Part shown: positions 35,124 to 47,166 of the stretch, in pieces | How positions within the stretch are numbered: position 1 is the stretch's first letter | How the letters are laid out: each line of letters opens with the position of its first letter | Source of the DNA: Corinectria fuckeliana | Taxonomy: Eukaryota; Ascomycota; Sordariomycetes; Hypocreales; Nectriaceae | Length of the DNA stretch: 64,000 bases | Direction of reading: 5' to 3' | NCBI GenBank assembly: GCA_019137255.1 | Contig: WPDH01000004.1 | Location: 620,001 to 684,000 of the forward strand | The notes under the pieces: generated by a model | Databases searched by the model: none | The model's input: only the letters and a program-made list of their open reading frames with translations | What the model was told of the DNA's origin: nothing | Translations under genes and position numbers: made by a program

Positions 35124-38100
35124 ATGCGGTCTCGCAGAGGAACCGGTTCAACTCACGACGACCACGACGATCCCGCCACCATGATCCAGAGGAGCAGCAC
35201 CGAGAGCGCCGGTCCGCCCGGCAAGATGCGGCTCTGGGGTTCTGCTCTGCGCAAGATCTCGAGCATTAGCGCCTCCAAAGACTCGGTATGTCTAGCCCCT
35301 CATTAACCTCTGCCTCTCCCTGGCCTTGCCTCTGCCGAACTAGACGACTGACCTGGACAGCAGCATAGATCACACCTCACCCCTACCGACTCGGAGACCA
35401 ATGACTCTTTCCTAAACCCCAAGTCGCCCGACTCCCACGTTGCAAGCATCTCCTTCGAGGGCTCCGATACCAACATCCGCCAGCTTCAGACCCTCGTCCA
35501 GCGCATGCGCACCGGCCCCTCAACCCCCCACCAAGTCGATGCCGCCTACAAGGAGCTCATCAAAGTCAAGGAGCAATGCTCCAACCTGTGCCGCCTCATT
35601 CTCCAGGATGCTCTCCGCCGCAACCGAGGAGATATGGCCAACGGTACCGACGGCCTCCCGCGCCGAGACTCCTCTCTCGAATCCCCTCGAAGCCTTGGCG
35701 CCATCTATGATACCCGGAGCTCTTTCAGCGGCAGAAGCCTTGCCGAGGTTGTGTCTGGGAGCGTCATTAAAGAACCCCATACCAACGATACATGGCTGAG
35801 CGTCATCCGTGACTGGAAGACGTATCTTGAAGCTTTGACGGAGTCTTTCAAAATCAGTCTTGCCGACACCTACCGGAGCTATGAGCGCGATGCTACCCAG
35901 GACATGGTCGACGCCCTGTTTGCGAGCAAGCGCTTCCGGAAGGAAGCCGTCCTTCGAATGCGCAACGCGAGTGTGACTCGGGTGATGTCGGCGGACCCCC
36001 AATTTGTGCGTCCTCTACGACTTTTCACTCGCGAAACAACTATTTGCTGACCAACCGCCGTGTAGTTCCCAAGATATGAGATTCGTTTTCGGAATTATGA
36101 AAAGGTTAAGCAAGAGTTGATCGAAATTCGCCAGCTGCTACAAACAGGGGAGTCTGGCATCTCCCCCGACCGCACCATCGAAGAGTATGCCATCTCTCCC
36201 CATGGTGATGCCATCCTGGAGTTTTCCAACATCTCGAGCGAGTCATCCCCCAATGACCCCGCGATTCGGTTTCGAGTCTCGTCCCACATGCTGGCCGAGA
36301 CGTCTCCCGTCTTTGGCCGGATGTTCGCAGGTCACTCCAGTACTCTTAACCTATACGACGACGACGATATTTCGACCCATCTACCATCTCCCCCCACTAA
36401 ATACTTCTGCAAGGACGGTTCGGAAGCGAGGCTGTATCGCATGCCTCAACATGAGCTGAATCGGTGGAGTTCCCTTGAGATCCTCCTCCATGCCGCTCAC
36501 ATGCAGAGCGAAAGGGTGCCAAGGGAGGTAACCTTTGAGCAATTTGTCGCCATCGCCGAATGCTGCATGAAGTACAAGAGCACGTCCCCCCTGGAACTGA
36601 TCGTCGAGCACCGATGGCTGCCCCAGTGGATGCACAAGGGCGCAGACGACATGCCTGACGGTCTATTGGTCATCAGTTACGCCTTTGGTCTTCGACAACT
36701 ATTCTCGCGCATGTCCAAGACGGCTATTCTTAATCTTGTCGATGAGAAGGAGCTACAGACCAAGCCGTGGCCACAAAAGATCAAAAGCAAGATCTGGGCC
36801 GTCCGGTGCGCTAAGGTTGCCCAGGTTCATGCATGCTGCGTCAACACAGCTCAGGAGTATCTCCGACCGCCAGCGCCTACTCCGGCTGAAGAGCCGGAAT
36901 CGCCATCGGCCTCGGAACCCCGTACCGGCCACTCTTCCAGTGTCCCCGCTACGATGCTGACAAGCACTCCAAGATGCCCGAAGGGTAGCCACTGGTGCGA
37001 TGCGACAAATCTGGGGTGGTTAATGCTGGTGTACAACGAGATGCATCTGCTCCCCCATATCATGCAACCAAATGTCCTATCACATATGCCTGAATCGCAG
37101 CCTCCGCCGAGGAGTCTAGCGCAGATCGTAGATACTCTAAGAAGGGTGCCTACTCCCCCAACGCCAGTCCACAAGGGTGTCTGTGATCCCAGTCCAACAT
37201 TCCGGGCAGCGGTCAACGATATTTACAACAGTGTCCTAGGGCTCACGCTCTTTGATATCAGCGGGAAGAGTCACGGTTGGGCCTTATCGAAGCATCGAGA
37301 GCGGGAGCCCCAGAGTCAGCTCAACAAGGGCCTTGGACGCATGGCAGCCGTCGACCAAGCGTATAGCGTATCGACTGAATTTCCTGAAGGAATCAGATTG
37401 CGAGTCCTATGCGAGATCGACGAGCTAGATGATCTCCATGCTGTCGCAATGACGAGCAGGGCATATTTTGAGACTTACAAGAAGCACGAGCTATTCTTAA
37501 TGCGAAACATCCTCCGTATGGACCGGAAGCGAGCAGCAACCCTGAGGCAACCAGATCCTATAAGCATCACTGATGCAGAGGAGAAGGTGCTGAAGACGGA
37601 GTCGGATGAGATGAAGGAAACCATCGGGGATGGGGCAGACGGCGTCACGCTCCAGAGCGACGATGATGAGGAGGGCGATTACTCGGACTCGGATGATGAT
37701 ATGAGTTTGTACTCGGCGCAAAATCCCCAAGTGAATCGATCTGCTACCGGGGACTCCGTCACACGGGGTACGGATCGGCAACGATCGGCGGATCCCCTAA
37801 CCATCCGGACTGGTAGCCCCACACGGACCCGGCGGCCATCGGAGACTACCACGGCTCGATCCACTAGTGCAGGGTCACCGACGACACCGCGCCAATCCGC
37901 TGCGGAGCCACCACCACAGGCTGCTGCAACCTCACCCGTGGAACCTAGCGTCACTCGGACAGAGGAAATCCACGAGCCTCCTCTTACCGTAGAGGAAGCG
38001 AACCGAATTCTCTGGCCAGAGTCTGCCATCCAGGCTGTGTCACAACCCATCACGAGCCCACCGCCCGGCGTCGAGGGCCAACGGGAAAAGTTCCGATTGG

Positions 38101-38243
38101 GTGATCCAGCCTTAGCTGAGGGCCTCGAAGAGAAGACACTAGTACCGACAGGAGAAAAGCAACTGCGGAGCGAGCATGACCGACGCGTTGGCTTACTGAA
38201 GGGGAAAGGTGACCCATCAGAGGAGAATATGGTGGGTAAATAG
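35124..38243 (+). CDS. Large BTB/POZ-like fungal protein with disordered C-terminus
   Basis: Exons 35124-35285, 35361-36005 and 36066-38243 give 994 residues; introns GTATGT...CAG (75 nt) and GTGCGT...CTGAC...TAG (60 nt), both phase 0. The first acceptor is a tandem ACAGCAG, so one Gln may be in or out. Another in-frame ATG lies at 35181. The N-terminal 270 residues include a probably helical region (about 90-250). Around residues 305-460 the segment EEYAISPHGDAILEF, then VSSHMLAETSPVFGRMFAG, resembles a BTB/POZ fold as used in fungal BTB proteins. The middle (about 450-780) holds further ordered sequence with SYAFGLRQLFSRM and LCEIDELDDLHAVAMTSR. The last 200 residues are acidic then Ser/Thr/Pro-rich, probably disordered. 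A role in protein-protein contacts or ubiquitin ligase targeting is a guess. No membrane segments. Confidence 0.85.
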
Positions 38244-39200
38244 CTGTAAAGACTAATTTGGGCTCGGAGCCTTTAGCATGTTGGATTTGTAAGTTTAGAA
38301 CCCAAGGCGGGCCTCAAGCGCAACCTAGCAGTCCGAAGTTGACAGCGTTGTCTGTCGGTAAGAGGAGAGTGGTCGAAGGAATGGAAAGAAGGGAAGACTT
38401 GGACATAGCAGGCGGGCTCTGGCATTCAGGCCGCCGATACCCTTGGCGCGAGGAGTTGCAACTAGGACTAAGGATCGAGGACAGGATCTATGGCGTTGGG
38501 TAGTGTATACTGAAGAATATTGTTTCCCTAACACTGCGTTCTGTTAGACCGAGAACTGCAAAAGCGTGATGGGTTAACTATCTCAGCATATTTGTAATAG
38601 GTCAGCCTATGGACAGGGCTATAAGACAAATCGAGGAAAGACAAATAGCACAAGATACCCGGTTCGAAAAATATCAATCCGTTGATTGAAATAAGCTAAC
38701 AGATAACATACAATCTTTGTCACACGTGCAGGATCTAGCAAGTAGGTCGCCTCCACGTAATCAAAGTACACTGGGATCGCAATATTGAGGGGAAGGATAT
38801 TTCCTTTTTAATACTGCCGGGATAGGAGCACCCTGAAGGCAGCTTTGTAGACTTTGTCACTGGATCTTGGAGCCGTGATTCAATATCCAACTTGTAAGAA
38901 GGGGACATGGAATTGGCGATTAGGCAATGATAGCTAGCTAAGGTAGTTGATTCTATTTATTGGGCATACAAAGGATAAGCAAAGGTACGGTGTAATGATA
39001 GATGGATAGTTATGTATTAGTTGAGTAGGCTTCATCTCAACCAAGACCCTTGAGCCCCGGTTTCCCGGAACTCGTCTGGCCCCAATTACAGAGCAGTGGC
39101 TATCCAAGAAAAGATTAAGGTACGGAAATTAACGCAGAGATCCTTGGCCATTTCCCACCTCGCATCGACTCTTTCAAGCTTGCATCGTCCATGTTCCACC
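38244..39200. other. Intergenic between convergent genes
   Basis: Nothing gene-like; presumably the 3' UTRs of the BTB-like and SLC35F-type genes. Moderately AT-rich from 38500. Confidence 0.6.
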
Positions 39201-40523
39201 TCACGAAGGGACAGTGCCGCTCTCGGCCTCGATCTGGGCCTTGCGGGCAGCGTTGAGGGCCTTGAGCTTGGCAGTGCCGAACCCAGCGACGCCTTCCTCC
39301 TGGTTGTCGCCTAGCCAGGGCTTCTTGGAGTCGCCGAGCATGCTGCCGGCGAGGAAGTAGGCGATGAGGCCGACGATGATGAGGACAAAGGCGATGGGGT
39401 AGAGGTAGTGGATCGTGTAGCCGAAGACGCGGATGCCGATGATGACGCCCCAGAAGTTGGCCGTGAGCAGCGAAATGTCGAAGAAGGCGGCGCTGCCCAT
39501 GCGCAGGATGAACGGCGCCAGGCTGTAGAAGAGGCACAGGCAGAGGGTGTAGCCCACAAGCCAGCCGGCGACGTCGTTGTTCCAGGTGGCGTTCCGGAAG
39601 GACTCGCGGTCGAAGATGGCGGCCTGGACGCCGTTGATGATCATGCCAAAGAGGCCCATGAAGGACAGCACGTGGTAGACGCGGGCCCTGGAGACGAGCC
39701 ACTCCTCGAAGACGTTGGAGGTGCCGTAGAGGGTGGCGCCGAGCACGGCAAACAGGTCGCCCTTGAGCATGTTGGTGCCAGGGCCGCCGTTGGAGCCGGT
39801 GATGTGGTCCGACGCCAGCAGGATGCCCATGCCGCCGCAGCAGACGAGGATGCCCAGGATCTGGAACATCTTGTAGCGGACCTTGAGCAGGAAGAAGGAG
39901 ATGACGACGACGCAGATGATGGACCAGAAGTTGATCAGCTGCGCCGACAAGATGTTGGTGTAGCGGTAGGCCAGCACGGTGAAGTAGTTGCCCTCGACGT
40001 CGAGGAACGACATGATGAGGTACTTCCAGCCGTCCTTCTTGGCCAGGCGCCACCACTCGCCGACCCCGTCGCGCCAGAGGAACAGGGGCGTGTAGATGAG
40101 GAACAGCAGGATGTAGTTGAAGACGGTCTGGAAGGCGGGGATGTTGGTGCCGGCCTCGGCGAGGAACGTGGTGAAGGTGTTGGTGGCGGTGATGCACAGG
40201 GCGAGGGTCTGGCCGATGGCGAGGATGATCCAGAAGTCGGCCGTGGCGAGGTAGCTGTACCAGTGGACCGACTTGGCCTCGAGGATGTACAGGCCCTGGC
40301 CGACAACGGCGTCTTCGTCGTCGAGGCTGTTGGCGTGGTCGGCCGGGCTGGGCACCGTGTTAGTCGTGGGCGACTCGAAGCCCTTGGTATCGTCGGCGGC
40401 CATTGCGTCGGAGTTGTCGACGGGCGGTTGGGTGCCGTAGGATGAGTGGTTTCGCGGATAGGAGCCCGACGGCGTTGTCGAGCTGGTCGAGGCGTGATGA
40501 AGCAGGGCTGTTTGCTCGTTCAT
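39201..40523 (-). CDS. SLC35F-type drug/metabolite transporter
   Basis: 440 residues without introns. The ATG taken (40523) begins MNEQTALL; the open frame runs about 30 codons further upstream without ATG, and GCTAAC...CCAG just before suggests a leader intron acceptor. After a roughly 80-residue hydrophilic N-terminus there are about ten hydrophobic segments, beginning with FWIILAIGQTLALCIT. Diagnostic stretches of the solute carrier 35 F1/F2 family include SFLDVEGNYFTVLAYRYTN, CVVVISFFLLKVRY and the GDLFAVLGATLYGTSNVFEE block. The C-terminus is short and polar. The family belongs to the drug/metabolite transporter superfamily; members are multi-pass membrane proteins of plasma or organelle membranes, mostly with unknown substrates. 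The antisense strand carries a 345-codon open frame, a by-product of codon bias. Confidence 0.93.
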   Translation of the reverse strand: MNEQTALLHHASTSSTTPSGSYPRNHSSYGTQPPVDNSDAMAADDTKGFESPTTNTVPSPADHANSLDDEDAVVGQGLYILEAKSVHWYSYLATADFWIILAIGQTLALCITATNTFTTFLAEAGTNIPAFQTVFNYILLFLIYTPLFLWRDGVGEWWRLAKKDGWKYLIMSFLDVEGNYFTVLAYRYTNILSAQLINFWSIICVVVISFFLLKVRYKMFQILGILVCCGGMGILLASDHITGSNGGPGTNMLKGDLFAVLGATLYGTSNVFEEWLVSRARVYHVLSFMGLFGMIINGVQAAIFDRESFRNATWNNDVAGWLVGYTLCLCLFYSLAPFILRMGSAAFFDISLLTANFWGVIIGIRVFGYTIHYLYPIAFVLIIVGLIAYFLAGSMLGDSKKPWLGDNQEEGVAGFGTAKLKALNAARKAQIEAESGTVPS

Positions 40524-42320
40524 ACAACTGACGGGTCTGGAGGCCGGGCAATTTGTTAGCGTTGTGCTGTCTACATGTTTTGCGATCGGGCCCAGTGGTT
40601 CTAGGAGGCGCACGTCTTGCGATTTGCGCCTACCCAGTCAATCCGAACAACCAACGCATCGCAAAGAGCATACCTTGTACGGTCCTATCGTAGGTATTGA
40701 CGCGATTAGGTAGATATTGGTGTCGAATATCCCCAGAGATGCAAAATTATTCAATAATGATGCCACAAATTCGGTGAAGTCTTTCTTAGCGTCCCCAAGA
40801 AGTACGGCAGCAAGCGCAAAGACTCAAAGTCGCTCGCTGGAAGGCTTATTGGCCGAGGGGGCACATGTAACGATGTGCCCGAGCGTAGTAGGTGAGGAAG
40901 AGGATCGAGTGGGCGCAAGTCGACATGGGCCGGTGTGACGAGGAAGAGAAGCCGGTTGGAGTTCCTGAGAGAGAGAGAGAGAGAAGAAGTGGCGCGGGGT
41001 TGATTTGATGTGCGGGCCCAAGGGTTTCTATCAGCAGAGAGATAATAATAACTGTAGGACCGGGCCTGATCTATACTCGAGGGATCGGCGGTGGCCGTTA
41101 AACTCGAGAGAGCACGGAAATAGACAATCTTTTTGTGGCAAAGAAGAAGCAGAAAAAAGAGGAGGAAACGAGGAGCAAGTGGGATAGAAGGAGAGGTCTT
41201 AATGCTCTGCAACCTGACTCTGATTAAAAGTCGTCCATTTTCAGCCCGCGGGCCGGACCACTGAAAAAAGCAAAGTCGGCAGATCTAGCCCCAAAAGGAA
41301 CCATTGCTGGCCCGATTACTGAGATACTGGGTGGGGGTCCTCCACTCTGGACGCCGTGCCGGGGAAGCCCAGAACGAACTGCTAAGCCCAGGGGGGCAAG
41401 ACGTTCCCTTAGCGGTTCGGTGGCGTTCTTCAGTGCTTCGCAGGGCCATCGCAGCGGGGTTCAGTGGGTGCTCTCGGTGGGTTCGTCGCGGGGCCAAGCT
41501 TCCCTAGTGGGTGTCTATCCCGCTCTGGGTCAAGGCCCTCCTCGGTGATACAGTGCTGACGGACACACAGAACGGTGGGGTCTTCCCACGCGGCCGTCGA
41601 CTTCTTCAGAGCCGGGTCGTTTTCGTTCAAGCTACGCAGTCTATCTATCAGCGGCGATTAACTCGGAGAAATCGGAGTGTAAATAACCGTTCATTAAGAC
41701 AGAAACAGGCTCTTTGACACAACAGTTAGTTGAGCTAAACACTCGGTGGGTTGCTGGTCCGGGTGGCCAGTTGCGGCTACGGCGCGTCGGATGGAAGTCA
41801 GACTGCTGTTGGTTGTCATCCTAGTTGTCCATCCGTGTCACATTGGCTACCTCGCCACCGCAGCGTGGAGACGCTGCAAAACGTGGGTGCTAGGGTATGA
41901 TATGTTTGACAAGGCAGGGTTTATAACAAATTATTAATTAAGTAGATTGCTATTTGCAGTCTCTCTGGGTTGAGTAGAGTTGAGCTAGGTCAAGTCAAAG
42001 TAAGGTTCTGGCGCTTGGTCATGAAGACCCCCGATCTAGCCCGAAGCAAGGGCACTAGCAGTCGCAGTTATGTCCAAGCCAGGCCACAAGCATGCGAGCC
42101 TCTCATTCAAAAGCCCAATAGGTTCTTGGTTAGAGAAAGGGCCGCATAGTAGCCATGGTGTTTCGTGTCGACGAATCTTCCTGCCGACCGCAAAGCTGCC
42201 CAGTGACATGCTCAAATGGTTGAGGGCATTGCGGAATTGCAAGGCTGATGTTGTATTCCCCACCCCAGTCCACTGGGCGATGCGATGCGGCTTGGTGTTT
42301 GCATCAACCAGCAGTCCTCG
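40524..42320. other. Intergenic; SLC35F promoter and uncharacterised DNA
   Basis: The first 500-700 bp are presumed leader and promoter of the transporter gene, with a GA dinucleotide tract at about 40967-40984. The rest (41200-42320) has only short overlapping frames with no recognisable content. Confidence 0.5.
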
Positions 42321-42771
42321 TCATGGTTCCCTGAGGATATCAGCCATGGCAGCCTTCACTGTTCTTGCGATCCAGACATTGGTCGACGTTCCGTCTGGTT
42401 GCGAACCGCCTATTCCTCAAGTTAGTCAGATAACCTTGACTTTGGGGAAGCATGACTCTTACGGGGAACAAGGGCCACCTGACCGTCGGTGGAGGATGCT
42501 TCTTGACTGGCCGTGGGCACCTCACGCTCGGGTAGGGCTGAGACCTCACAGAGAAGGAAATCGCGGCAGTCTTGCTCGGACTTGACAGTGAAGGTTGTCT
42601 TGCTTGATGTGTGACCTAGTAAATAGACCGTAGTTAGCTTACCATTCACAAATACAGTCAACGCATATACTTCGTATCGGCGGCCATATTGGTCTTAGAC
42701 TGGTGAATGGTGCCTGTCAACCTACCGGGCTTCGTGGGTGGCAAGACCTTGGGCTTGGTATTGGTCGACAT
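42321..42771 (-). CDS. Hypothetical small three-exon protein
   Basis: Tentative gene found by reading splice signals. Complement exons 42726-42771, 42463-42615 and 42321-42415 join to 97 residues, starting MSTNTKPKVLPPTKP and ending ADILREP. The 47-nt second intron (GTAAGA...CTAAC...GAG) is convincing and the joined reading stays open. The 110-nt first intron (GTAGGT...CTAAC...TAG) contains a 51-nt stretch that, read in the same phase, gives a protein-like DQYGRRYEVYALTVFVNG and is flanked by its own GT/AG pairs (32 and 27 nt), so the true structure may differ. Alternatively the frame reads straight through the second of these. The product has no signal peptide, membrane segment or domain known to me. 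It might also be a relic of a larger gene. Confidence 0.4.
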
Positions 42772-44657
42772 TTTGCTGCTTCCTTCTTTTTGTTACAGCA
42801 GTGGTACGAGTCATGAAATATTGACTCCTAGACTCTCGGGGTTTCGTAAGTGATGAGTCTGGCCAGAGAAGCCCGAGGAGAATAATGAATGAAGTTGACA
42901 ACGCAAGGCGGAGATGGGCCAAGAAGACTCCGATTGCTGACAATGTTCGTTTGGCTCGTGGCAGACGGACGGCTTAGTCCAGCTCCGGTTTGCAATGTGA
43001 AGTTTACTAAATCAAAACGCAACCGGGCGAGGTTGAGACGACAACCAAGAAAATCCAGTGTCTCCCAGAGGCTCCCAGAGATGACTTATATACACCTGTG
43101 GCAGACATGCCCGTCGGACCTCCGGAGTGACCCGCAAATTCCCAATCCACCCGGGACCTAAGCAGGACCGGGGTGGGGACGGTGGGAGCGGGCTGTCGTA
43201 TCTCGCAAGAAGTCGAGCAGCTGCCCAATCAGCGCCGAGGGAGCGCAATGATCCTAAGAAGCTGGGAGCTGGGCCTCGCACCATGATCCCCCCAAACGGG
43301 GCAGCCTGCGATGGATGGAAGATTCGGGAGGGGGACGATGGTGGTGTGGCCAATGGGGGGAGGGCATGAGATGCGATGGGCGCCAGATCGGGACAATGCG
43401 GTCGTGCCTGTTTCCCCCAAAGGCAAGGCCGCTGTCTTTTTAGAGTTCCAACGGGGTTTGTTGCTCGTAGGGCTGGTGTTTGCGGCGTGGGCGGTTTCCT
43501 TCGCAATTGAAGACTTTGGGGAGCGACGGGGAGAATCTAGAGGTTATCCAGAGTACACCTCTGTACCTACGGAGTTTACCAGCTGTCACCCACCCAATAC
43601 AGCACAAGATACCCATCCTCAATAAAAAACGTCATCATTCGTTGCCTGCTTCTAGATTTAGTGATTTAGGCGGCAGTTTACAGGCCAGTCTAGGCTGTCA
43701 TTTTCGTCGTCGTCGTCGTCGTCGTCTTTTGGTGGACTCGGAGGCCTCGGGAATGTACTCACTCGATGCTGCAACCCAAGATCTAGCCAGCTGAGCTGCT
43801 TGCACACGTCACCGTCGTCATCATTAGAACAGCCCAGCCGTCGCAATCACTGGAACAGTTCAAGGAGAACTAGTAGCTCTGGGTTGGTATCTCGGGAATC
43901 ATTGCCGCCTAAGTAAGGCGGTGCAAGGCAGCCGTGTTTTGACGCAAGCGAGGCGGGTTCTAAGATGTGAAGTTTCTGGCTGCCTAATATCTTCGGCAAG
44001 GTCATATCAAGAGGACACATGCCTTCAACATGGTTGAGAACTACAACGCAAACCAAATTTAGAAGACCGTCACACTGCTCTTATTCGCGATTGAGTGCAC
44101 CGGGAACGGTGTCAACCCCCAAGTCAGTCACGGTGAGGAACATGGACCCGAACTGGAGCCTATGCTTGGCCGTTGTCGTTAAGGTGCAACCAATGTCTTG
44201 TTGTTTGCCTTTCCCCGCGCCATATACCTGGGCATCATGGCTTGTGTTGTGTCTCCGTAGTATTGTCGCAACCCGCAAAGCCATCTGTGAGACATCAGTG
44301 TCCCATGACAGGTGGTCATGAGGGCCGAGTCTCAAACCGACGATTCTGCTATAGCAACTAAGTAACAGCAAGGTACTGGCCTTCAGCGGAATGTCCCCGT
44401 AGCAGGCGGCCGGCCCCACTAATGGCGGTACCTGAAGCCCGGCCGCTGGCTTATGTAAAGTCATATCCAGCCACTCACAGTCTAAGCAAGTAGCTCGTAG
44501 GGTCCCCAGCTAACGTCATTCCAGCTCCCTATCTTGACTCTTATCACTCCCGTTCCATCAACAACACACCGCCAACAGAAGCAGCCTTCTTCCCCATAAC
44601 ATCGCCCGTGGGAATCCTGACTCGTCGGAGTCATCTTCAGTTTCGTTCTCAGTCACC
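42772..44657. other. Intergenic; divergent spacer before the phosphatase gene
   Basis: No supported gene. Short frames at 43007-43625 on both strands overlap each other. The CGT microsatellite is at 43705-43726. The last 150 bp form the leader of the gene at 44658. Confidence 0.5.
43705..43726. repeat. CGT trinucleotide microsatellite (7 units)
   Basis: Seven perfect CGT units plus one base in non-coding sequence. Confidence 0.9.
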
Positions 44658-46528
44658 ATGATCCTCAGGAGCTCGATCGCGGGCGCGGCCCTGGCTTCCC
44701 TCGCCCGCGCTGCCCAGCCCGGCTCCGCCCATCCCGTCGCGGCTCCCATGAGGGATCTCACCTGGGGCCAGCTCAACTTCCTCCACACAACCGATACCCA
44801 TGGCTGGCTAGGAGGACATCTACAAGAGTATAGACCCGTAAAGAAAGACCTGTGAAGATACGGGATGCCCTTCCAAAGCTAACCAACTCCAGGCCCCAGT
44901 ACTCAGCCGACTGGGGTGACTACATCTCCTTCACCCACCACATGCGCAAGCAGGCCGACGACAAGGGCTCTGACCTACTCGTCATCGACAGTGGCGACCG
45001 CGTTGAGGGTAATGGGCTCTACGACGCATCCCAACCGAAGGGCCTGTTTCAGTACGATATCTACGCCGAGTCCAACGTTGACCTCATCTGCACTGGCAAC
45101 CATGAGCTCTACAAGGCGTACTCCGCCGATCAGGAGCACAACACCACCGTTCCCAACTACCGAGAACAATACATCGCATCAAACCTCGACTATATAAACC
45201 ACGAGACGGGGGATCGCATACCCATGGCCCAACGCTACCGCAAGTTCAAGACGAAGAACCAGGGCATCGAGATTGTCGCATTCGGTTTCCTCTTCGACTT
45301 CACCGGCAACGCCAACAATACCATCGTCCAGCCTGTAGCTGAGACTATCAAGGAGGACTGGTTCCAGGAGGCTATTCGTGAGAAGCCCGACCTCTTCGTA
45401 GTCGTCGGCCATGTGGGCCTACGGATGGAGGAGTTCAAGACCATCTTTACCGCCTTGCGCAAACAGAATTGGCATACCCCCATCGCCTTCTTCGGCGGTC
45501 ATGCCCACGTCCGCGATGCCCTCAAGTACGATTCGAGGGCCTTTGCTATGGCCAGCGGTCGCTACTTCGAGACCATTGGATGGATGTCAATCGACGGCGT
45601 CAAGAAGGCCCCGGACGTGACCGAAGCTATCGCCTCACCCTCGTTCACGCGCCGATACATCGATACCAACCTATATGGCTTACACTACCATAGTGGGCTG
45701 AACGACACTACGTTCCCCACCAAGGATGGTCAGAGGGTCACTGAAACGATTGCGCGCGCCCGCAAGGCTCTTGATCTCGATTACCAGTTTGGGTGTGCTC
45801 CCAAGACGCTCTGGATGAGCCGCGCTGAATACCCTGGAGAGAACAGCATCTACACGTGGATTACAGATGAGGTCTTCCCTGATGTCATCACCCGAAAGGA
45901 CCGCAAGAACAAGCCGAGATTAGCCATCATTAATACGGGCGGTATCCGATTCGACATTTTCAAGGGTCCTTTCACTCGTGACAGCACTTATACCGTCAGC
46001 CCCTTTCTGAGCGGCTTCCGGTACATTCCAGACGTTCCGTACAAGGCCGCTTCGAAGGTCAATGAGATTCTCAACAGTGGTGGCAAGATTTTTGAGGAAC
46101 ACGGCCTCGACACCCGATTCCTAACTCTCCCAGAACAGATGTTCCCCGTGCCTGTCGTTGCTGTCGACAGAACCGAAGAAGCTGAGGAGCCGCGACTCGA
46201 GCTTCGGGATTCGGAGAAGCAACCCGACCTGATAGCTGGGTACACGACCAAGGATGACATTGGCGACGACGGTGACGACACTGTCCACGAGAGTATCAGG
46301 TTTTACAACCAGCCCAACTGCGTTCAGGGAAAGCTCGGCTTCCCCGAAGAGGGCGACCCAGAAACGGTGGACTTTGTGTTCCTCGACTTCATACAGCCCT
46401 GGGTCATCATGGCTCTCAAGTTTTCTGGTGCAGACTATGGCAACGATGATGTTGAGGAGTACATGGAGGGGACTCTCACCTACAAGATGGCGGAGTGGAT
46501 CAGCCAGAACTGGAAGGGCAAGTGCTAG
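44658..46528 (+). CDS. Secreted 5'-nucleotidase/calcineurin-like metallophosphatase
   Basis: Exons 44658-44827 and 44893-46528 (intron 65 nt, GTATAG...CTAAC...CAG, phase 2) give 601 residues. Start context CACCATGATC is strong. Residues 1-20 form a signal peptide (hydrophobic SSIAGAALASLARA). The metal-binding motifs of the metallophosphatase superfamily are complete: D46 and H48 in TTDTHGW, D92 in DSGDRVEG, N126 and H127 in TGNHE, then VVVGHVG and GGHAHVRD. A C-terminal 5'-nucleotidase-like domain includes INTGGIRFDIFKGPFT and the SPF motif of substrate pockets. It resembles the fungal group that includes yeast YHR202W, for which the substrate is uncertain; probable vacuolar or secreted nucleotide or phosphoester hydrolase. 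Potential N-glycosylation sites are present (for example NNTI, NDTT). Confidence 0.92.
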
Positions 46529-47166
46529 ACTAGTGGGGAGGATTTCTTTGAGCTTGATGTGCCGGCGTTGTTTCACGGGTGTTTTTGCATTAGGACTTGG
46601 TGAAGATATCTGTGATTTAGTAGATGGACCTGGAATTGCATATGGACTTGGAATTGCATATGGACTCATTACACGTACTTGTATCCTGACTTGGTTCACC
46701 CTCCATCAACACATGATCATTCGAGCTCCTGCCAAGCTCTTTGAACGGAAAGGCAGTCGTAGTGACAACTTTGCACAGCCAGACTGTCCACTACCGGAAC
46801 AGCCCGCATATGTCGGCGTTCACCTGCAGGTGATGATAATCTTGTTATAAACTTTGGGGCATTGCGGTAAATTGCAGCTGTTACTGATGCTACCTAAGAA
46901 CCTTGAACCCCGCGAGCTAGATATAACATGTCTATACGACTTGAACGTAGACAGGTACATGAAAGGATCGTAAATCATGCGAGCATGATAGGCCAAGTGC
47001 TCAAGACCTTCCCTATTTCAACATCCACGTAAATCTCAGAGGAATGAGTGACAGAAGAAGAAATACGACCGGCGCATGCCAGATGGTGGGAGTAGGGCTG
47101 CAAATATGCGAGCCAGCATCTCCCATTCCGCTGCGCATTGTTGTCCCACGGCGACGGTTGCGCCGC
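46529..47166. other. Convergent intergenic
   Basis: Between the stop of the phosphatase gene and that of the cysteine-rich gene. Contains the 18-bp tandem duplication at 46625-46666; otherwise nothing notable. Confidence 0.55.
46625..46666. repeat. 18-bp tandem duplication
   Basis: Two copies of an 18-base unit (TGGACYTGGAATTGCATA) differing at one base, plus six bases of a third, just downstream of the phosphatase stop, probably in its 3' UTR. Confidence 0.85.

Noticed and set aside
34432..35124. 230-codon frame upstream of the BTB-like gene
   Set aside because: Pro/Ser/Arg-rich with C/T-rich DNA typical of a leader; no ATG-led protein-like domain.
39408..40445. 345-codon open frame on the plus strand
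   Set aside because: It is antisense to the SLC35F-type transporter, whose codon bias (C or G in third positions) produces a long Val/Glu/Asp-rich shadow frame.
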